Of a DNA stretch of 64,000 bases, positions 23,828 through 34,768 are shown in pieces. This DNA comes from Dactylorhiza incarnata (taxonomy: Eukaryota > Streptophyta > Magnoliopsida > Asparagales > Orchidaceae), in assembly GCA_033032865.1 (NCBI GenBank), contig JAWHQI010000064.1:7688001-7752000 (forward strand), given 5' to 3'. Made by a program: the position numbers and the translations under genes. The notes beneath the pieces were generated by a model, which was given only the letters and a program-made list of their open reading frames with translations, ran no database searches and had not been told where the DNA came from. How positions within the stretch are numbered: position 1 is the first letter of the stretch; each line of letters begins with the position of its first letter.

Positions 23828-23829
23828 AG

Positions 23830-23845
23830 TGGTATTAGAGGTAGG
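23830..23845 (+). promoter_or_regulatory. Primer-binding site, initiator Met tRNA type
   Basis: TGGTATTAGAGGTAGG lies two bases after the LTR end and resembles the plant tRNA-iMet complement TGGTATCAGAGC with a C-to-T change. Confidence 0.75.
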
Positions 23846-23974
23846 TTTTGTAGACGACTGATTGAACATTTGAGGAAACATTTGACTATGGTGGTGAACG
23901 ACTAGGTCAACTTCCCATCTTTTCAAATTCGACTTTGAATTAATCAGGTCTTCTAGTTATACCGGAGGGCGTCT

Positions 23975-25000
23975 ATGGCGGGGAAGAATGCCACTTTGGC
24001 TCGATACTCGGTGGAGAATTTCGATGGCAGCAGAAATTTTAGTCTGTGGCAAATTCGCGTCAAAGATATGCTAGTTGAGCAGGGTTTGATGCGAGTTTTA
24101 TGGGGATGAGAAAAATTGGTTGTTGAAGTGAAGGATGAGGAGTGGATTGAATTGGATGAGCTTGCCACTAGTGCCATCAGGATGTTCGTTGACGACAAGG
24201 TGCTCTTTAACATTGGCGTCGAGAAGTCTGCAATCAAGATTTGGGATAAGCTTGGAAGATTGTATTTGGTCAAGTCGTTGACAGCAAGGTTGTTGTTGAA
24301 ACAACAATTGTATGGGCTGAAGATGTAGGAGGGTCGCAACCTGCAGTAGCACATTAATGTGTTCAACAGCCTTCTAAATCAATTGCATGTTGTTGGTGCG
24401 AAATTGGAGGAAGAAGATAAGGCTCTATTACTTCTTACCTCGCTCCTGTCGTCCTTTAATCACATGGTGGCTACGCTCTTATATGGGAAGGATACAATGG
24501 GGCTAGAGGAGGTCACGTCGGCATTACTGTCTACTCAGATGCTGAAGGACCCCACTACTAGGGGTAAGCATATTTTGGCGGTAGATGGATGGGGGAGAGC
24601 ATTCGACAGGGGATCGAAGGATGACGGGCTCGGTCGGCGTCGAAGAAGGGAGTTATTTGTTACCACTGTAGACAGAGCGGTCACATCAGGAGAAATTTCC
24701 CGCATCGTGCACAGAGTTCTAGAGACGTCCAGGATGCGGGTGTGGTGTCGCTAGATCTAGGAGTGGAGAGTGATGGTCTTTATACCATTACTGAGAGTCA
24801 TAGCGACTCTGACAGCGGATGGATATTAGATTCTGGTGCATCGCAACACATGTGCTCAGATGCATCAATGTTCAGTTCTCTGGAGGTGATGACTGGTCGG
24901 TCTAATTGGGTGACGGTTGAGGTTGCGAGGTTACAAGCAGATGGACAGTGGACATACGGGTGCATGATGTGGCGGTGTGCAGATTTGAGTGGGTACATCT
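23975..25000 (+). pseudogene. Tnt1-like copia gag and protease start, broken and truncated
   Basis: The ATG at 23975 (MAGKNATLARYSVENFDGS) starts a copia gag of the Tnt1/Tork type: FSLWQIRVKDMLVEQGL, IWDKLGRLYLVKSLTARLLLK, EEEDKALLLLTSLLSSFNHM. Stops occur at about 24107 and 24326, with a frameshift near 24650. The zinc knuckle CYHCRQSGHIRRNF has Phe in place of the last Cys. The protease motif WILDSGASQHMCS follows at about 24820. The reading ends at 25000 where the Tekay-2 LTR begins. The rest of this element is not in the window. Confidence 0.85.
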
Positions 25001-27692
25001 TGTAACGCCCCTGAATTTTTGGCAATAATTTCAAACCTCTTGATGATGTCATAATGACATAAAGGCGTTACGTGAGTGCGGAGTTAACGGTGCGCCGTCG
25101 TTTGCGCATTTTCGCGTCCGTTCAGTTAACTCGACCAAATTTTGAAACGTACCAGAATTAGAAAAATTTACGTTAGAAAATTAAATTAAGTGATTTTAGG
25201 AAAGCTCGTCGAGTTTTGTTGCGATCCGAGCAATATTTGAGTCTCGACGAATTTTCGAAGATTTGTAGATTTATCGTTCACCGTAAACTTTGGAAATTTA
25301 CTTCTCAGGAATGGCCCGTCAGATTTCGATTTTGACTTTGTCGTTGGATTCGTAGCACCGGCATTCGCCTTCGGTGCGATTTTCATCGGATTCGGTGTGC
25401 GTTTATCCCTTCATAATAATATAATATCTATATTATTTCTATTATTATTATTATACAAATATACCTCATCTTCCTCACCAAGAAGAACCGAGCCAGGCAC
25501 GGAAGTGAGAGCATAGGGTTTTTGGTCGTGCGCCTTACGATCGCGGCCGAGGGAGTTCCGGTTCAAGAAATCTTCCTTGGGGCATAGATCCGGAGAGCTC
25601 TCGCCGAGATCTACACATTGGCGGTGAGTATTTCGATTTTTCGTGGATTTTTTATGTTGGAGTGTGTGATCCTAACCCTCATTTTCGTCCGAAAACTTTT
25701 AGAAATTTGGTGTCGAGGGTTTCTATCGACCGATCCTTGGCGTGGAGGGCTTGAGAGGTCGATATTCGGTGGGTTTGGTTAAGGCAAGTGGTGATTTGCT
25801 CCCTCTTACTTTGTTCTTTTAGTTCTTTCTCCCTCCTTTATTCTAAGATCCTATAATATTTTGTTTTTCCTAGCGTTGAATATATGCTAAACCTATAATG
25901 AACCCCGTTTGGTAGTTGTTTAGGAATTTTCGTTTGGTGAAATATCATGCAAGGGGTGCTTTGTTTTCTTTTCCTTGTTGTGTACTCTTAATTCCTTAGA
26001 TTCGTTCGATACCGCCTCATTCTAAAACTCATCTTGTGAAGTGTTTTGAGTCATACCCAGAAGTCTGTGAATTCGTCGAATCCTTACAACGAATTCGTCA
26101 AATAAGCTTTGTCGTTTCGTTGAGTGACCCTTGCTAGATTCGACGAGTCATTCCTCTAGATTCGCCGAGACTTCTCGTGAAGTTAAGTTTAATTCGTTGA
26201 GACTTCTCGTAAAGTTAAGTTTAATTCGTCGAGACTTCTCGTGAAGTCAAGTTTAATTCGTCGAGACCTCTCGTGAAGTCAAGTTTAATTCGTCAAGACC
26301 TCTCGTGAAGTCAAGTTTAATTCGTCGAGACCTCTCGTGAAGTCAAATGAAATTCGTCGAGACTTCTCGTGAGGTTTAGTGAAATTCGTCAAGTGAGCTT
26401 AAGGCCGAATTTGTCGAGTAGGACTATTTTCACTTAGAAATTTCTAGACCTTTTCTTCCCTTGTTAAGTCTTGGGTATTTTTTAGGTTATCATTATACTG
26501 GTGTTATTACATTTTGGGTTGTTTGGTGGCAGTGGATAAAGGACCACCACCTCCGTGCCTGTCGTGAATCACTACGCCTGGTATTTTTGTGGACTGTTGG
26601 GCTGTGTTGGACAATATGGCCACCACCACAGTGCCTTTTTGAGGCGTTTGGTCTGATGGTTGAGATGGATAAAGTGGCCACCACCTCAATACCGCCTTTT
26701 TTTCTTACCAGGGTTAATGATTCACGTGTTTGAGCTGACCAGTATGTTTTATTTACTTATCATCTTATATGCATAATATTAATAAAGCATAGAACTTTAC
26801 CACACTTGGTGCAAGTTTTAGACATCTAACCTCATGTGGTTTCCTTCTAACTTTTTTATTGTGATTGGGATACTGAGATTTTTCTTTCAGCTAACCTGTT
26901 TTGGGTTGGTAACCCTCTTAACTCATTGATTATTTGATTTTGGTCTTTTTCGACCACTTGTACATTTTTGTTGAGGCGTTCTTTTCTTTTGAATGTCTCA
27001 GACTCGGAGCAGTAGCAGTCTGAGCAGCCAGAGTTGGTGTTTTCAAGCTTGGAGTTAGTAGCTAGAGTTGGTGAGGTAGTTTTGTTGTTTTCCTTTGTTC
27101 AGACATACATGTTTCTATGGGTTCGTGTCAGGATGTTGATGAAACAGTGTTTTGTGGTAGATGTTAGACTAATTGCTGGCTGCTATGTTATTTTTTTGCT
27201 GATTTGTTTTACCTACTTGCTCTCTGGGGAAGCTTTATGTTAGGTTGCATGTTAGGTATTTTCTAGTATATAAAGAGCAACATTTTCATCACATACTCAT
27301 AACATCCTTTTTATCAAATGTCACAATATCTTAAAGAATTATAAAAGCTCCTTATACTTATACTAAATATAGAACGTGCATATCATTAAGCTTGCTTGAT
27401 TGAGTCTCCATGCTCACATAAGTCGATAAATGATCAAAACCAAATATTTTCCGCTGCGTGCATGTATATGTTTACTCGTGGACTAGTTGATCCACTGAAC
27501 CGAGGGACACATATATCAAAACCTTAACTTAAACTATGTTTTCATCACAACAATATATGATTTTTGAAATGTAACAGATGATGGTTCTTGCCTGAGCATC
27601 TATAGTTGTCCCCTACACGGCGTGGCATCACGTCGCGTATTTTCTCTTGCTCTGATAATATCTTAAAGGTTGAGAAAATGCAGGTTGTGATA
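25001..27692 (+). repeat. Tekay-2 5' LTR
   Basis: Begins TGTAACGCCCCTGAATTTTTGG-like, the usual opening of Tekay/Del LTRs, and ends TGTGATA two bases before a primer site (the family ends in CA, so the final CA appears mutated to TA). About 2.69 kb. It contains a 32-bp minisatellite (26159-26390) and three degenerate GGCCACCACC repeats (26530-26700). The other LTR lies beyond the window. Confidence 0.75.
26159..26390 (+). repeat. 32-bp minisatellite in Tekay-2 LTR
   Basis: Seven units start at 26159, 26191, 26223, 26255, 26287, 26319 and 26351 with exact 32-bp spacing, and a partial unit starts at 26383. Each has AATTCGTCGAGAC then TCTCGTGAAGT, so CGAGA and TCTCG can pair inside every unit. 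Confidence 0.9.
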
Positions 27693-27694
27693 GT

Positions 27695-27710
27695 TGGTAT
27701 TAGAGGCAGG
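27695..27710 (+). promoter_or_regulatory. Primer-binding site of Tekay-2, tRNA-iMet type
   Basis: TGGTATTAGAGGCAGG follows the LTR end by two bases. It matches the family's tRNA-iMet site with one C-to-T change. Confidence 0.75.
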
Positions 27711-28361
27711 TTGTTTGACAAATTTGTCGAACGACTATTTCTTATAAGGTGTTAGTCGTCTTGTTTCATTGCATACACACACCAATGTGTCATCAGTACG
27801 TCTTGGATGAAGCATGATCACTACACTCATAAGCATGATAAAAAGTATACGGGGCATATTATGTAGTATGAGATGCATAATATGTGGTTGTATATGGATC
27901 ATCATAGGACGCAACCTGTGACTGATATGTAGTATGAGATGCATAACAATTCTCACATGGGTGCCAATTATATGCGATATTATGTAGTATATGAGATGCA
28001 TAATATTCCATGTGTATGCCACTCATAACATGCATTAAGGCATTTATTAGAATGCATATCCCGACACGCATGACATAACATAACATTAGCACATATGCCA
28101 AGTTAAGATCTACATGATGACACACGTACACACATAGTTTTAAAACAAAGATATAAGAATTCATGCATTCATATTATACACACAAGGGTCAAGGGGGATG
28201 ATGGAGTATCATACCAAAGTTAAAGCATGACATCATTTATGAAAATCCTAGAGCAAGGTAGCAGCAAGAGCAAGTGTCTATACATGTATGGTCTGAACTA
28301 AGTTGAGTAGTTCCAGTTCTAAGCTAAGGTTTTGATTAGCTGTTTGTTCATATTTATAGAT
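27711..28361 (+). other. Tekay-2 leader
   Basis: Untranslated stretch between primer site and gag. It contains three imperfect copies of GTAGTATGAGATGCATAA (about 27863, 27931, 27985). No coding sequence is supported. Confidence 0.7.
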
Positions 28362-28821
28362 ATTGCGCCGAAGTGTGTTGCAACAAGGTCGACTCCCCAA
28401 TCTGAGGGTGAGCCTTCAGGTGCGCAGAGTGAGGCCGTGATTGAGGGTCTGCGATAGAGTAATGAGGCTCTGTCAAGGCAGTTGGTTGTGATGCAATTGA
28501 AAATTCAGACGCTGTTAACTGCCACCTCAGGGCAGTAGCCTGGGGTGCATGACCCTACAGTGGGTCAGACTGTACCTGCTCCTCTAGTGCCTCCAGTTTT
28601 CCTACCACCTGAGATGAATTTCATATTACATTTTTAGCGATTAGGACCCCATACGTATGACGGAAGAGTCGATTTCATGGCTTTGGATGATTGGCTAATA
28701 GCCATCGAAGAGATGTTTTCGTATTCGGGAATCTCTGCGAGCCAGAAGGTGATGGTCATCACTTACCAGCTGAAGGGTCTTGCTAAGAGCTGGTGGATCA
28801 GGGAGAGAGAGACTCGCAGAC
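28362..28821 (+). pseudogene. Tekay-2 gag, 5' part (split by Tat-1)
   Basis: Reading begins at ATT-GCG-CCG-AAG where the family has ATG, so the start is apparently mutated. Three in-frame stops precede PHTYDGRVDFMALDDWLIAIEEMFSYS. The capsid continues with YQLKGLAKSWWIRE up to the CAGAC target duplication. The remainder resumes at 61753, where a one-base offset indicates a further frameshift. Confidence 0.85.
28817..28821. repeat. Target site duplication CAGAC (left copy, Tat-1)
   Basis: Matches 61753-61757 beyond the other end of Tat-1, 33 kb away. It establishes that everything between is one insertion plus its later insertions. Confidence 0.92.
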
Positions 28822-29536
28822 TGTTGAAACTAATTTATTGGCCTCCCTCAACAAGTTGAGGGGCAGCTAGCCCTTACTGATCCCTCAGAAGGAGCGGACT
28901 GGAGATTCAGAACTAGACTGAGACCTTAGTCGCAGTGAGAAGGTCCCACCACAAACCCGGAAGATCGTTGAGCGCTTCCCCTCCCAAGCAAAAGCTAAGA
29001 CTGGGCACCTTGAAGAGCTGGAGAGCTAAACCAAAGTAACCTAGGGAGGAAGAAGCTCAGAGTCTCCGGTTGGAATCCTCTCCCATGGTACCCTTCAAGG
29101 TCTATTTATAGTTTTTTGTTCATGGTCTGCTAATAGCGGAAACCCGCCTTACCTTCTTACTATACGCAGCCCAAAATGGTCTGCCAACAGCCAAACTCCG
29201 CTGTTTGGAGGGGCTAACTGCAGAGTACCAGGGGCTTTTGGGTGACAACATCTCTGGACCCTTGCTGGGCGAGTCGCACCTGAGGACTCCTCTCGCGGGC
29301 CTGACTCGCATGCCTTCCTACGAGCTGGCGGCGAGAGTCCAGCTCGCCCGCTCCCTGCGAGCATCCACCGGGAAGCCGACTCGCTCGAATCATGCGAGCG
29401 GCTGCCAAGGCACATTGCTCGCCTGCATCCCCCGAGCGGGCCCTTTGGTGGTCTCTGGCTCGCCCTCCTTATTACTTCTCTCGCCTGCTGACCTCCCAAC
29501 CTATGCTCATCTATTGGCGAATATTGGGGTTGTACA
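28822..29536 (-). repeat. Tat-1 3' LTR (left copy)
   Basis: TG...CA, pairs with 61024-61752. Minus-strand TATAAATAGAC lies near 29100. A PPT (GAAGAGAGGGGATTG on the minus strand, 29537-29551) abuts it. The left copy has lost about 20 bases near its outer end relative to the right copy. Confidence 0.9.
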
Positions 29537-29651
29537 CAATCCCCTCTCTTCACGAGGCTACTTAGGCTCGCGAAGAAACATCCAACCCCTGGTATTCGCC
29601 AGCCTCTTGATGATGTGACGCGAATCTTTTGGCGGGGCCCAGGCCTGTTGC

Positions 29652-29659
29652 TATAAATA
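29652..29659 (+). promoter_or_regulatory. TATA box for Tat-1 antisense gene A
   Basis: TATAAATA lies 75 bases upstream of the gene A ATG and outside the LTR, on the strand opposite to gag-pol. Position and motif suggest a dedicated core promoter. Inference. Confidence 0.55.
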
Positions 29660-29734
29660 CCATTTCTCCCAGTTGGTACTCAAACTTTTTCTTCCTCTTT
29701 CTCTCTTTTCCCCCTCGTCGTGTGACTCAGTGCG

Positions 29735-30938
29735 ATGTCCAAGAAGGAAGAGATGCTGGCCCGCCTTAAGGCCTCGCAGGCGGCCCAGAAGGCCAAGGCA
29801 ACCGCGCTCCCTTCCTGTGCCTCGCCGCAGCATGCTTCGCCTCAGCCCCTCACAAAAACGGCGAAGACCGTCCGACGCTCGCCCGGCGAGGATGGGTCTT
29901 CTCCTCTATTTCCATCCTCCCACGACGATCTCGCCTCGCGGGTACTAACGCCAAGTTCGCTAATTTAACGTCTTTCTCAACTGACATCGCTTCTTCGCTC
30001 GCAGAACACTTCCCCGGGAAGAAATACCTTGGAGAAAACAACTACGGAGACTCGCATTCCTACCCCTGGGAGGATCGACCCTGCATCCCAGGCCGTGGGG
30101 ACCTCTAATATGCGGGCCCCGCCTTCGCGGCCAGGTGAGTAGTTCGCATTTCCCTTCATTATATATTTCATTACTCGTTAAGTCTCCCTTATTCCTTATG
30201 CAATGTCTCCTCTTGCGAACTTGGAGGACCGGATCCCTCCTCCGGCAGACCCGCCTCCCCCGCCGAACCAGACCATCATCACCCCAGGGTTCAGCCTTCT
30301 GGGACAAAGGAGCCTCGGAGGGACATTACTGGCCGAGCCCAGGATCGCTGTCGAAGCCACGTTCCGCCCCGGTCTGGGGAAGGCTGTTACCACTACCATC
30401 GCAGCAAACTTCTCGCCAGCAGCCCAGTTCCCTTATTCCCCTGCCAGGTTAGACCATCCCTGCCGAGTGCCTTTTTCTCATCCTCCTCACTGATCTCTAC
30501 CTCGCAGGTGATACTCCGACCCCACTCACTGAATCAGAGCATGGAGAGGTGGAGATGCCACCACCCCCCTCGCCGGGTCAGGTCGCGGATTTTCTGGGGG
30601 ACCCCGGCAATCCAGAGCAAATGAAGAGGCGAGTTACTGAGATATTTCAGAAACATACTTCCATGCTGCGGGAGTTATACGAACAAAATCGGCTGGATCG
30701 GCTCGCGTATGAAGAGAAGTTTGCTGTGATGGAGGACGTGAATGCGCGCATCCTTGTCGAGGTGCGGTCGGTCGACCACAGTGAGGTCACCTCACCTGGG
30801 GTGCACATCACGCGGATTAAGGATTACGTGTGGCTGCTAAGTCGCGAGGCCCAATCAGTTCGTGAATACCACTACCCGCGAGTGCCCCCGCGCTCGGGTG
30901 TGCGGGGCCGCGGACGCTGGAAGTGGATTCGCTACTGA
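29735..30938 (+). pseudogene. Tat-1 antisense gene A (spliced, Pro/Ser-rich then helical)
   Basis: I do not recognise the family. ATG at 29735 starts exon 1 (MSKKEEMLARLKASQAAQKA), ending at 29941 before a short GT-AG intron (29942-30004, phase 0). Exon 2 (30005-30134) ends at a strong donor AG|GTGAGT. The last exon begins after CTCGCAG at 30507 and joins exon 2 in frame, encoding a helical, charged segment with EQMKRRVTEIFQKH to a TGA at 30936-30938. A proline-rich exon (about 30204-30447) lies between; its acceptor reads AA instead of AG and its end is out of phase, so it is skipped or broken. It is encoded opposite to gag-pol, like the extra ORFs known in Tat elements. Coding status uncertain. 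Confidence 0.55.
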
Positions 30939-31322
30939 AAGGCCTCCCTCTGTAATTTGTTGTTTTCTTTCCCTTCCCCTCCCCTTTATGGGGGGCTCCA
31001 AACAATTTGGCGATCTGTGATATTAAGACTTTTGACTCGCTTGCGAGCCTGCTTTTTTTGTTTTCATCATTTCCGTCGTTATATCAACCTCGTCCGCCCC
31101 TTGCAGACTTTTCTCTTAATAATTGTATTTTGTCCGCCTTGCTCTCGCGACTCGCTCTATTTCTTTGCACAGGTCTGGCTCGCCCGTGACCAATTTGGAG
31201 GGATTTTTTGCGGGGCGCCAACTCGCCAGGAGCGGATAAGGCTGCAGGAGGTGGAAAAATACCTCGCGGATCCGCTATCCGCAGGCACCAGTGCTTTGAA
31301 TCCTTCCCGCCATTCCCATTTC

Positions 31323-31330
31323 TATAAATA
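31323..31330 (+). promoter_or_regulatory. TATA box for Tat-1 antisense gene B
   Basis: TATAAATA lies 113 bases upstream of the ATG at 31443, in the same arrangement as in Tat-2. Confidence 0.55.
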
Positions 31331-31442
31331 GTCTTCGTCTTTTACCTTCTAACCACCGCATTTACTGCTCTTCCTTTGCTTCCCAGCTCTCTCGCAGGTC
31401 ATAGCTCGCGCTCGCATTTCCTCCGGCTCATTTTTGATAACC

Positions 31443-33153
31443 ATGGTGGTTGAGGGTGAGACCGAGGGGCGGGCCAGGTGTGCCGAAGCCTTCCGCGATA
31501 GCCCTTTCTTATGTGCTTTACTTACAGATGAAGAATTCCTCGCTACGGTAGACCGCTACATCCCCGCGGGGTTTGTAGCTCGACGTCCCAGATGACTCCC
31601 AACGCGATCGTCGTGGTAGTCGCGTTCGTCAGTTACCTACGGGAAGAGAAGATCAATTTTAGCTTGCTCGTCTTCCGGAAGGTCTTCTCCTTCCGCGCCT
31701 ACAAGGATGGGACGACCCATTTCGCGAGCCAGCACATCACTGTTTGCGAGAAGGTGAAAAAACACACTACTGGATCCAGAAGTACGTCCTTGTCAAAGGA
31801 CCGTTCGACAACATACCCTTCGCCCCCGTCCAGCGAGATGACGCGACCTACCGTCCCCCTGGCTCGCTAGGTGGTAACGACGCGAGGCTCTACTAATATC
31901 TAGAAGGAAAAGACTTCGAGGTAGTCTATCTCCGCCAGAGGGTAGACTCTCTCCTACCGGTCTTCCAAGGAGAAGGTTTGGCTCGCTCTCGCCAACTCCC
32001 AACTCCCTCTTATTCTGATCGATAATACTTCTCACTTATGCAGGAGAGCGGGATCTACCGCTTCACCCTCCGCACGCGAGGGGCGCGACCCTCTCCTCTG
32101 CCTCGCTCCCCCTTGCGGCTACCGAGGCATGTCGAGATCCTCCCGTCTCGTCCTCTGGGAAGAAGCGGCCACCGACTGCGAGCCAATCCACCGTACCACC
32201 TTCGTCCAAGAAGAAAAACAAGAAGACCCCCGCTACCACCAAGGGGAAATAAGTGGTGGATCTGTCCGAACCAGAGCTCCCACCCCCCTCTTGCGAACCA
32301 AGAGGCCGCCTTGGAGAGTGGCGAGCCCGGGGATTCGGTCGGCAAGCCCAAGCCGGCGAGACACAAGAACTACAGCCTCGGGGCGAGGCTTCCGGACGCG
32401 GTCGGCGAGCCGTTGCTCGCGTGTGATCCAGATCACAACAGGATTTCATGCTCTTCGCTCCTACCCTCCTGGGTCGAGAGAGATAAAATTGGGGGTGAGG
32501 CGTTCTCCCTCACCTTCGGGCTCTACGGCCGCGAGGACGCCTCCTATTTCAGACTCTTCAAACCACGGGCCCTTGTCTATGAGGCTGTGCGAGCCCAGTT
32601 CAGGGCGATGGAGCTCTCCCACATGGTGGGCCGCCGATACTTAACCTCGGACCGGGAGACCAAGGAGCTCAAGAGTGAGCTTCAGAAGGCCTCGGACGAA
32701 ATCGCGCGGCTTAAGGCAAAAGAGGCCTTGTCCGAGGTCTACTCGCCAGCCTCCAGGGCGGCATGGTAAGTGATGCATATATAAATGTTTCTACCCCGCT
32801 CGCCCTTCTTTGTCTTGTCTGACTTGTCCCTTTCGCAGGATGATGAGTCGGCGAGCCAACTCATCGCGCGTAACACTGACCTGGAGAAGGAGAACAATTA
32901 TTTGAAGGCGTAGGCCCGCGATCTGACCCTGGCAGTGCTTCCCCCGCCCCCTTTGCGAGTCGGGTCTCGCGCCCAGTCGCAAGAAGAGAAGGTGGCGGCT
33001 CGCAAAAACTCCATGAGCATTGTCGAACTCCTCTTCGACACCCTTAAAGGGGCAGGCCTGATCATCCCTGACGCGATGGAGCTCACCGCTGAGGACATCG
33101 TCCCTGACCTGTTTCCGTCGACCTCTGAGGTGGGAGATCGCGGGAGCGACTGA
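31443..33153 (+). pseudogene. Tat-1 antisense gene B (putative gypsy-type transposon domain), degraded
   Basis: It starts MVVEGETEGRARCAEAF and reaches a stop at about 31593, with the middle of the domain apparently deleted. It continues with VAFVSYLREEKINFSLLVFRKVFSF, aligning with Tat-2 gene B (SFISYLRSERVTFSISLFRNFFSM). This resembles Pfam PF04195 (putative gypsy type transposon). Introns are inferred at 31976-32043 (68 bp) and 32766-32838 (73 bp, donor GTAAGT, acceptor TTTCGCAG). Exon 2 has a coiled coil (RETKELKSELQKASDEIARLK). Exon 3 continues DDESASQLIARNTDLEKEN, with a stop, to TGA at 33153. Several frameshifts make it a pseudogene. Function unknown. Confidence 0.7.
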
Positions 33154-33875
33154 AGAATTCCTCAGTGAGCAGCTTTGATGCTTTTACTTTTTTCCAAGTG
33201 TAAATCTTTTGTTTTGACCGGAAAGCTCGTCGTTAACTGTAAACATCTTTTGAGCACTGAAAAAGAAATATTATGTCTATCTTTTAAGTGTAATTTCTTT
33301 TTTTCTTACTCGACCTCGCGCTTTCATTCATGCTCACGTGACTCTATATCTTAGCAATTCCCTTATTTCTGAACTTTCCTTTGCTAAGAGACTTCGTTAG
33401 ATAGACCCGCCTAATTTTTCTGGCCGAGGTGAAGCCGGGCCCGCTTTGCACCTCTGGCTCGCTCCATAGGGAAACTTGCGAGCGGGCTCAATGTTACCCT
33501 GCCTCCATCGCGCTCGCTCTTTGCAAGCTCCCAAGGCTTCTTTTTGACTGCCGTGCCGACGGACCCTTCTTGGTTTGCTACTTTTACATATGCCATCGAA
33601 ATTTACAAGCATATTCGCGAGCCTGGGCCCGGCTCGGCGAGCTTAGCGACCACCCTACTCAGTCGCCCCGCTTTTACACTTGGACTTAGGCACGTTTCAT
33701 CCATCGTATCTTTTTCTTCCACACGAGTGATCCCCCCTCCCCCCCCCCCCCCCCCCCCCCCCGGGCTCACCTCCCTTGGGCCTTGAGATTTTTTGTGAAC
33801 CAACCTCTTATCAGGGAGAACCTACTTGTCAGCCTCTCCGTGGGATCGACCTGACCCACCGGCTAGCGAGAGTCC
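33154..33875. other. Tat-1 non-coding spacer with long poly-C tract and first piece of the 94-bp array
   Basis: No gene is visible. Near 33726-33762 there is a run of more than 30 C with one T, a possible i-motif/G-quadruplex site and a likely place for sequencing error. About 33815-33875 matches the 94-bp array unit (CAGCCTCTCCGTGGGATCGA and onward) and ends at the Tat-2 target duplication. Confidence 0.8.
33871..33875. repeat. Target site duplication AGTCC (left copy, Tat-2)
   Basis: Matches 54043-54047 after the other Tat-2 LTR. Confidence 0.93.
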
Positions 33876-34576
33876 TGTTGAAACCAAAGATGTACCCCCG
33901 CGGTTTGCGACTAGAAAGACGGAGGTTGCGGATTGCTGGTTACTTAGAGAGAAGAGAATGAGACCGCTAGCAGCGGTCGAGGCCGGACTTCGCCCGTCAC
34001 GGCAAATGCCACTCCTGTGACGGGCTTTCCTTTGATTAAAGTAAGAGGGTTACAGCGGGTTACAAGTGCAAGCCGGCCGGTCAAGCAGGTTGCAAGACAG
34101 GGAACTCGAGTCCGCAGCTCAAACAAGCGAGCTCCTAGATTCGAGTGTCCGTGCCTTGGGAACGTTGCCGCCCCTATTTATAGGCTTGGGGCCTGCCCGA
34201 ACGGGCAGGGATAAAATAACCGCTTGCCCGGGTATAGGAGAAACGGGCAGGCGGTGACGGGATTCAGAAGGCAAAGAGAAGAGAAGCCGCGCGGCTTAGC
34301 GGCTTGGGCTCCCGGTCTTCCTTTGGCTTGGCCTGGAGGTGTAGTGACCAAGACGACGTTTCAACCCGGGCGGTCTCATACCAGAGACCGCGATTTGCCT
34401 TTGGGACTTGTCCTTGGCTGATCTTCATTCTTTGGAGACGACTTGAGGGCTCAGACCGCCCGGTCTGCGTTGGTTGGTGCTGGATGTCCTTTACTGAGAC
34501 TGGTCCGGGCGATCTTGAGCATTAGACCGCCCAGTCTGGGAGTAGTACCACTCGGAAGCGGTCTCTTGGGTAAACA
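33876..34576 (-). repeat. Tat-2 3' LTR (left copy)
   Basis: Direct repeat of 53341-54042. It carries several GACCGCCCGGTC-type palindromes (about 34370-34545), a CCCGAACGGGCAGGG pair, and a minus-strand TATAAATAGG near 34175. The adjoining PPT on the minus strand is ATATGAGGGGATTATG (34577-34592). Confidence 0.93.
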
Positions 34577-34671
34577 TAATCCCCTCATATTTTTAAACTC
34601 CGAGGAGATTTCAAAAATATCAGTTCTATCCGAAAGACTGCACCCGACTTGCGCTTTCAGCTATAAAATTG

Positions 34672-34679
34672 CCTGAGAG
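34672..34679 (+). promoter_or_regulatory. TATA box for Tat-2 antisense gene A
   Basis: TATAAAAT lies 97 bases upstream of the ATG at 34769, just inside the 3' LTR and on the strand opposite to gag-pol. Confidence 0.55.
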
Positions 34680-34768
34680 CTCTCCCCTTTCATAATTCTC
34701 CAGAGATCACGGGTCGTTATTCGCCGATTGCGGTTAGAATTTTTCAGATCGGCACCCCTTCAATCAGA

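Noticed and set aside
24116..24366. Minus-strand ORFs over the Tnt1-like gag
   Set aside because: Shadows of the plus-strand gag, which has clear family motifs.
26461..26733. 90-codon ORF within the Tekay-2 LTR
   Set aside because: It sits on three degenerate GGCCACCACC repeats inside the LTR and has no domain or conserved partner.
32038..32769. 243-codon ORF treated as an independent gene
   Set aside because: It is exon 2 of Tat-1 antisense gene B plus intron edge; the ATG is the CAG acceptor region and the stop is the GTAAGT donor.
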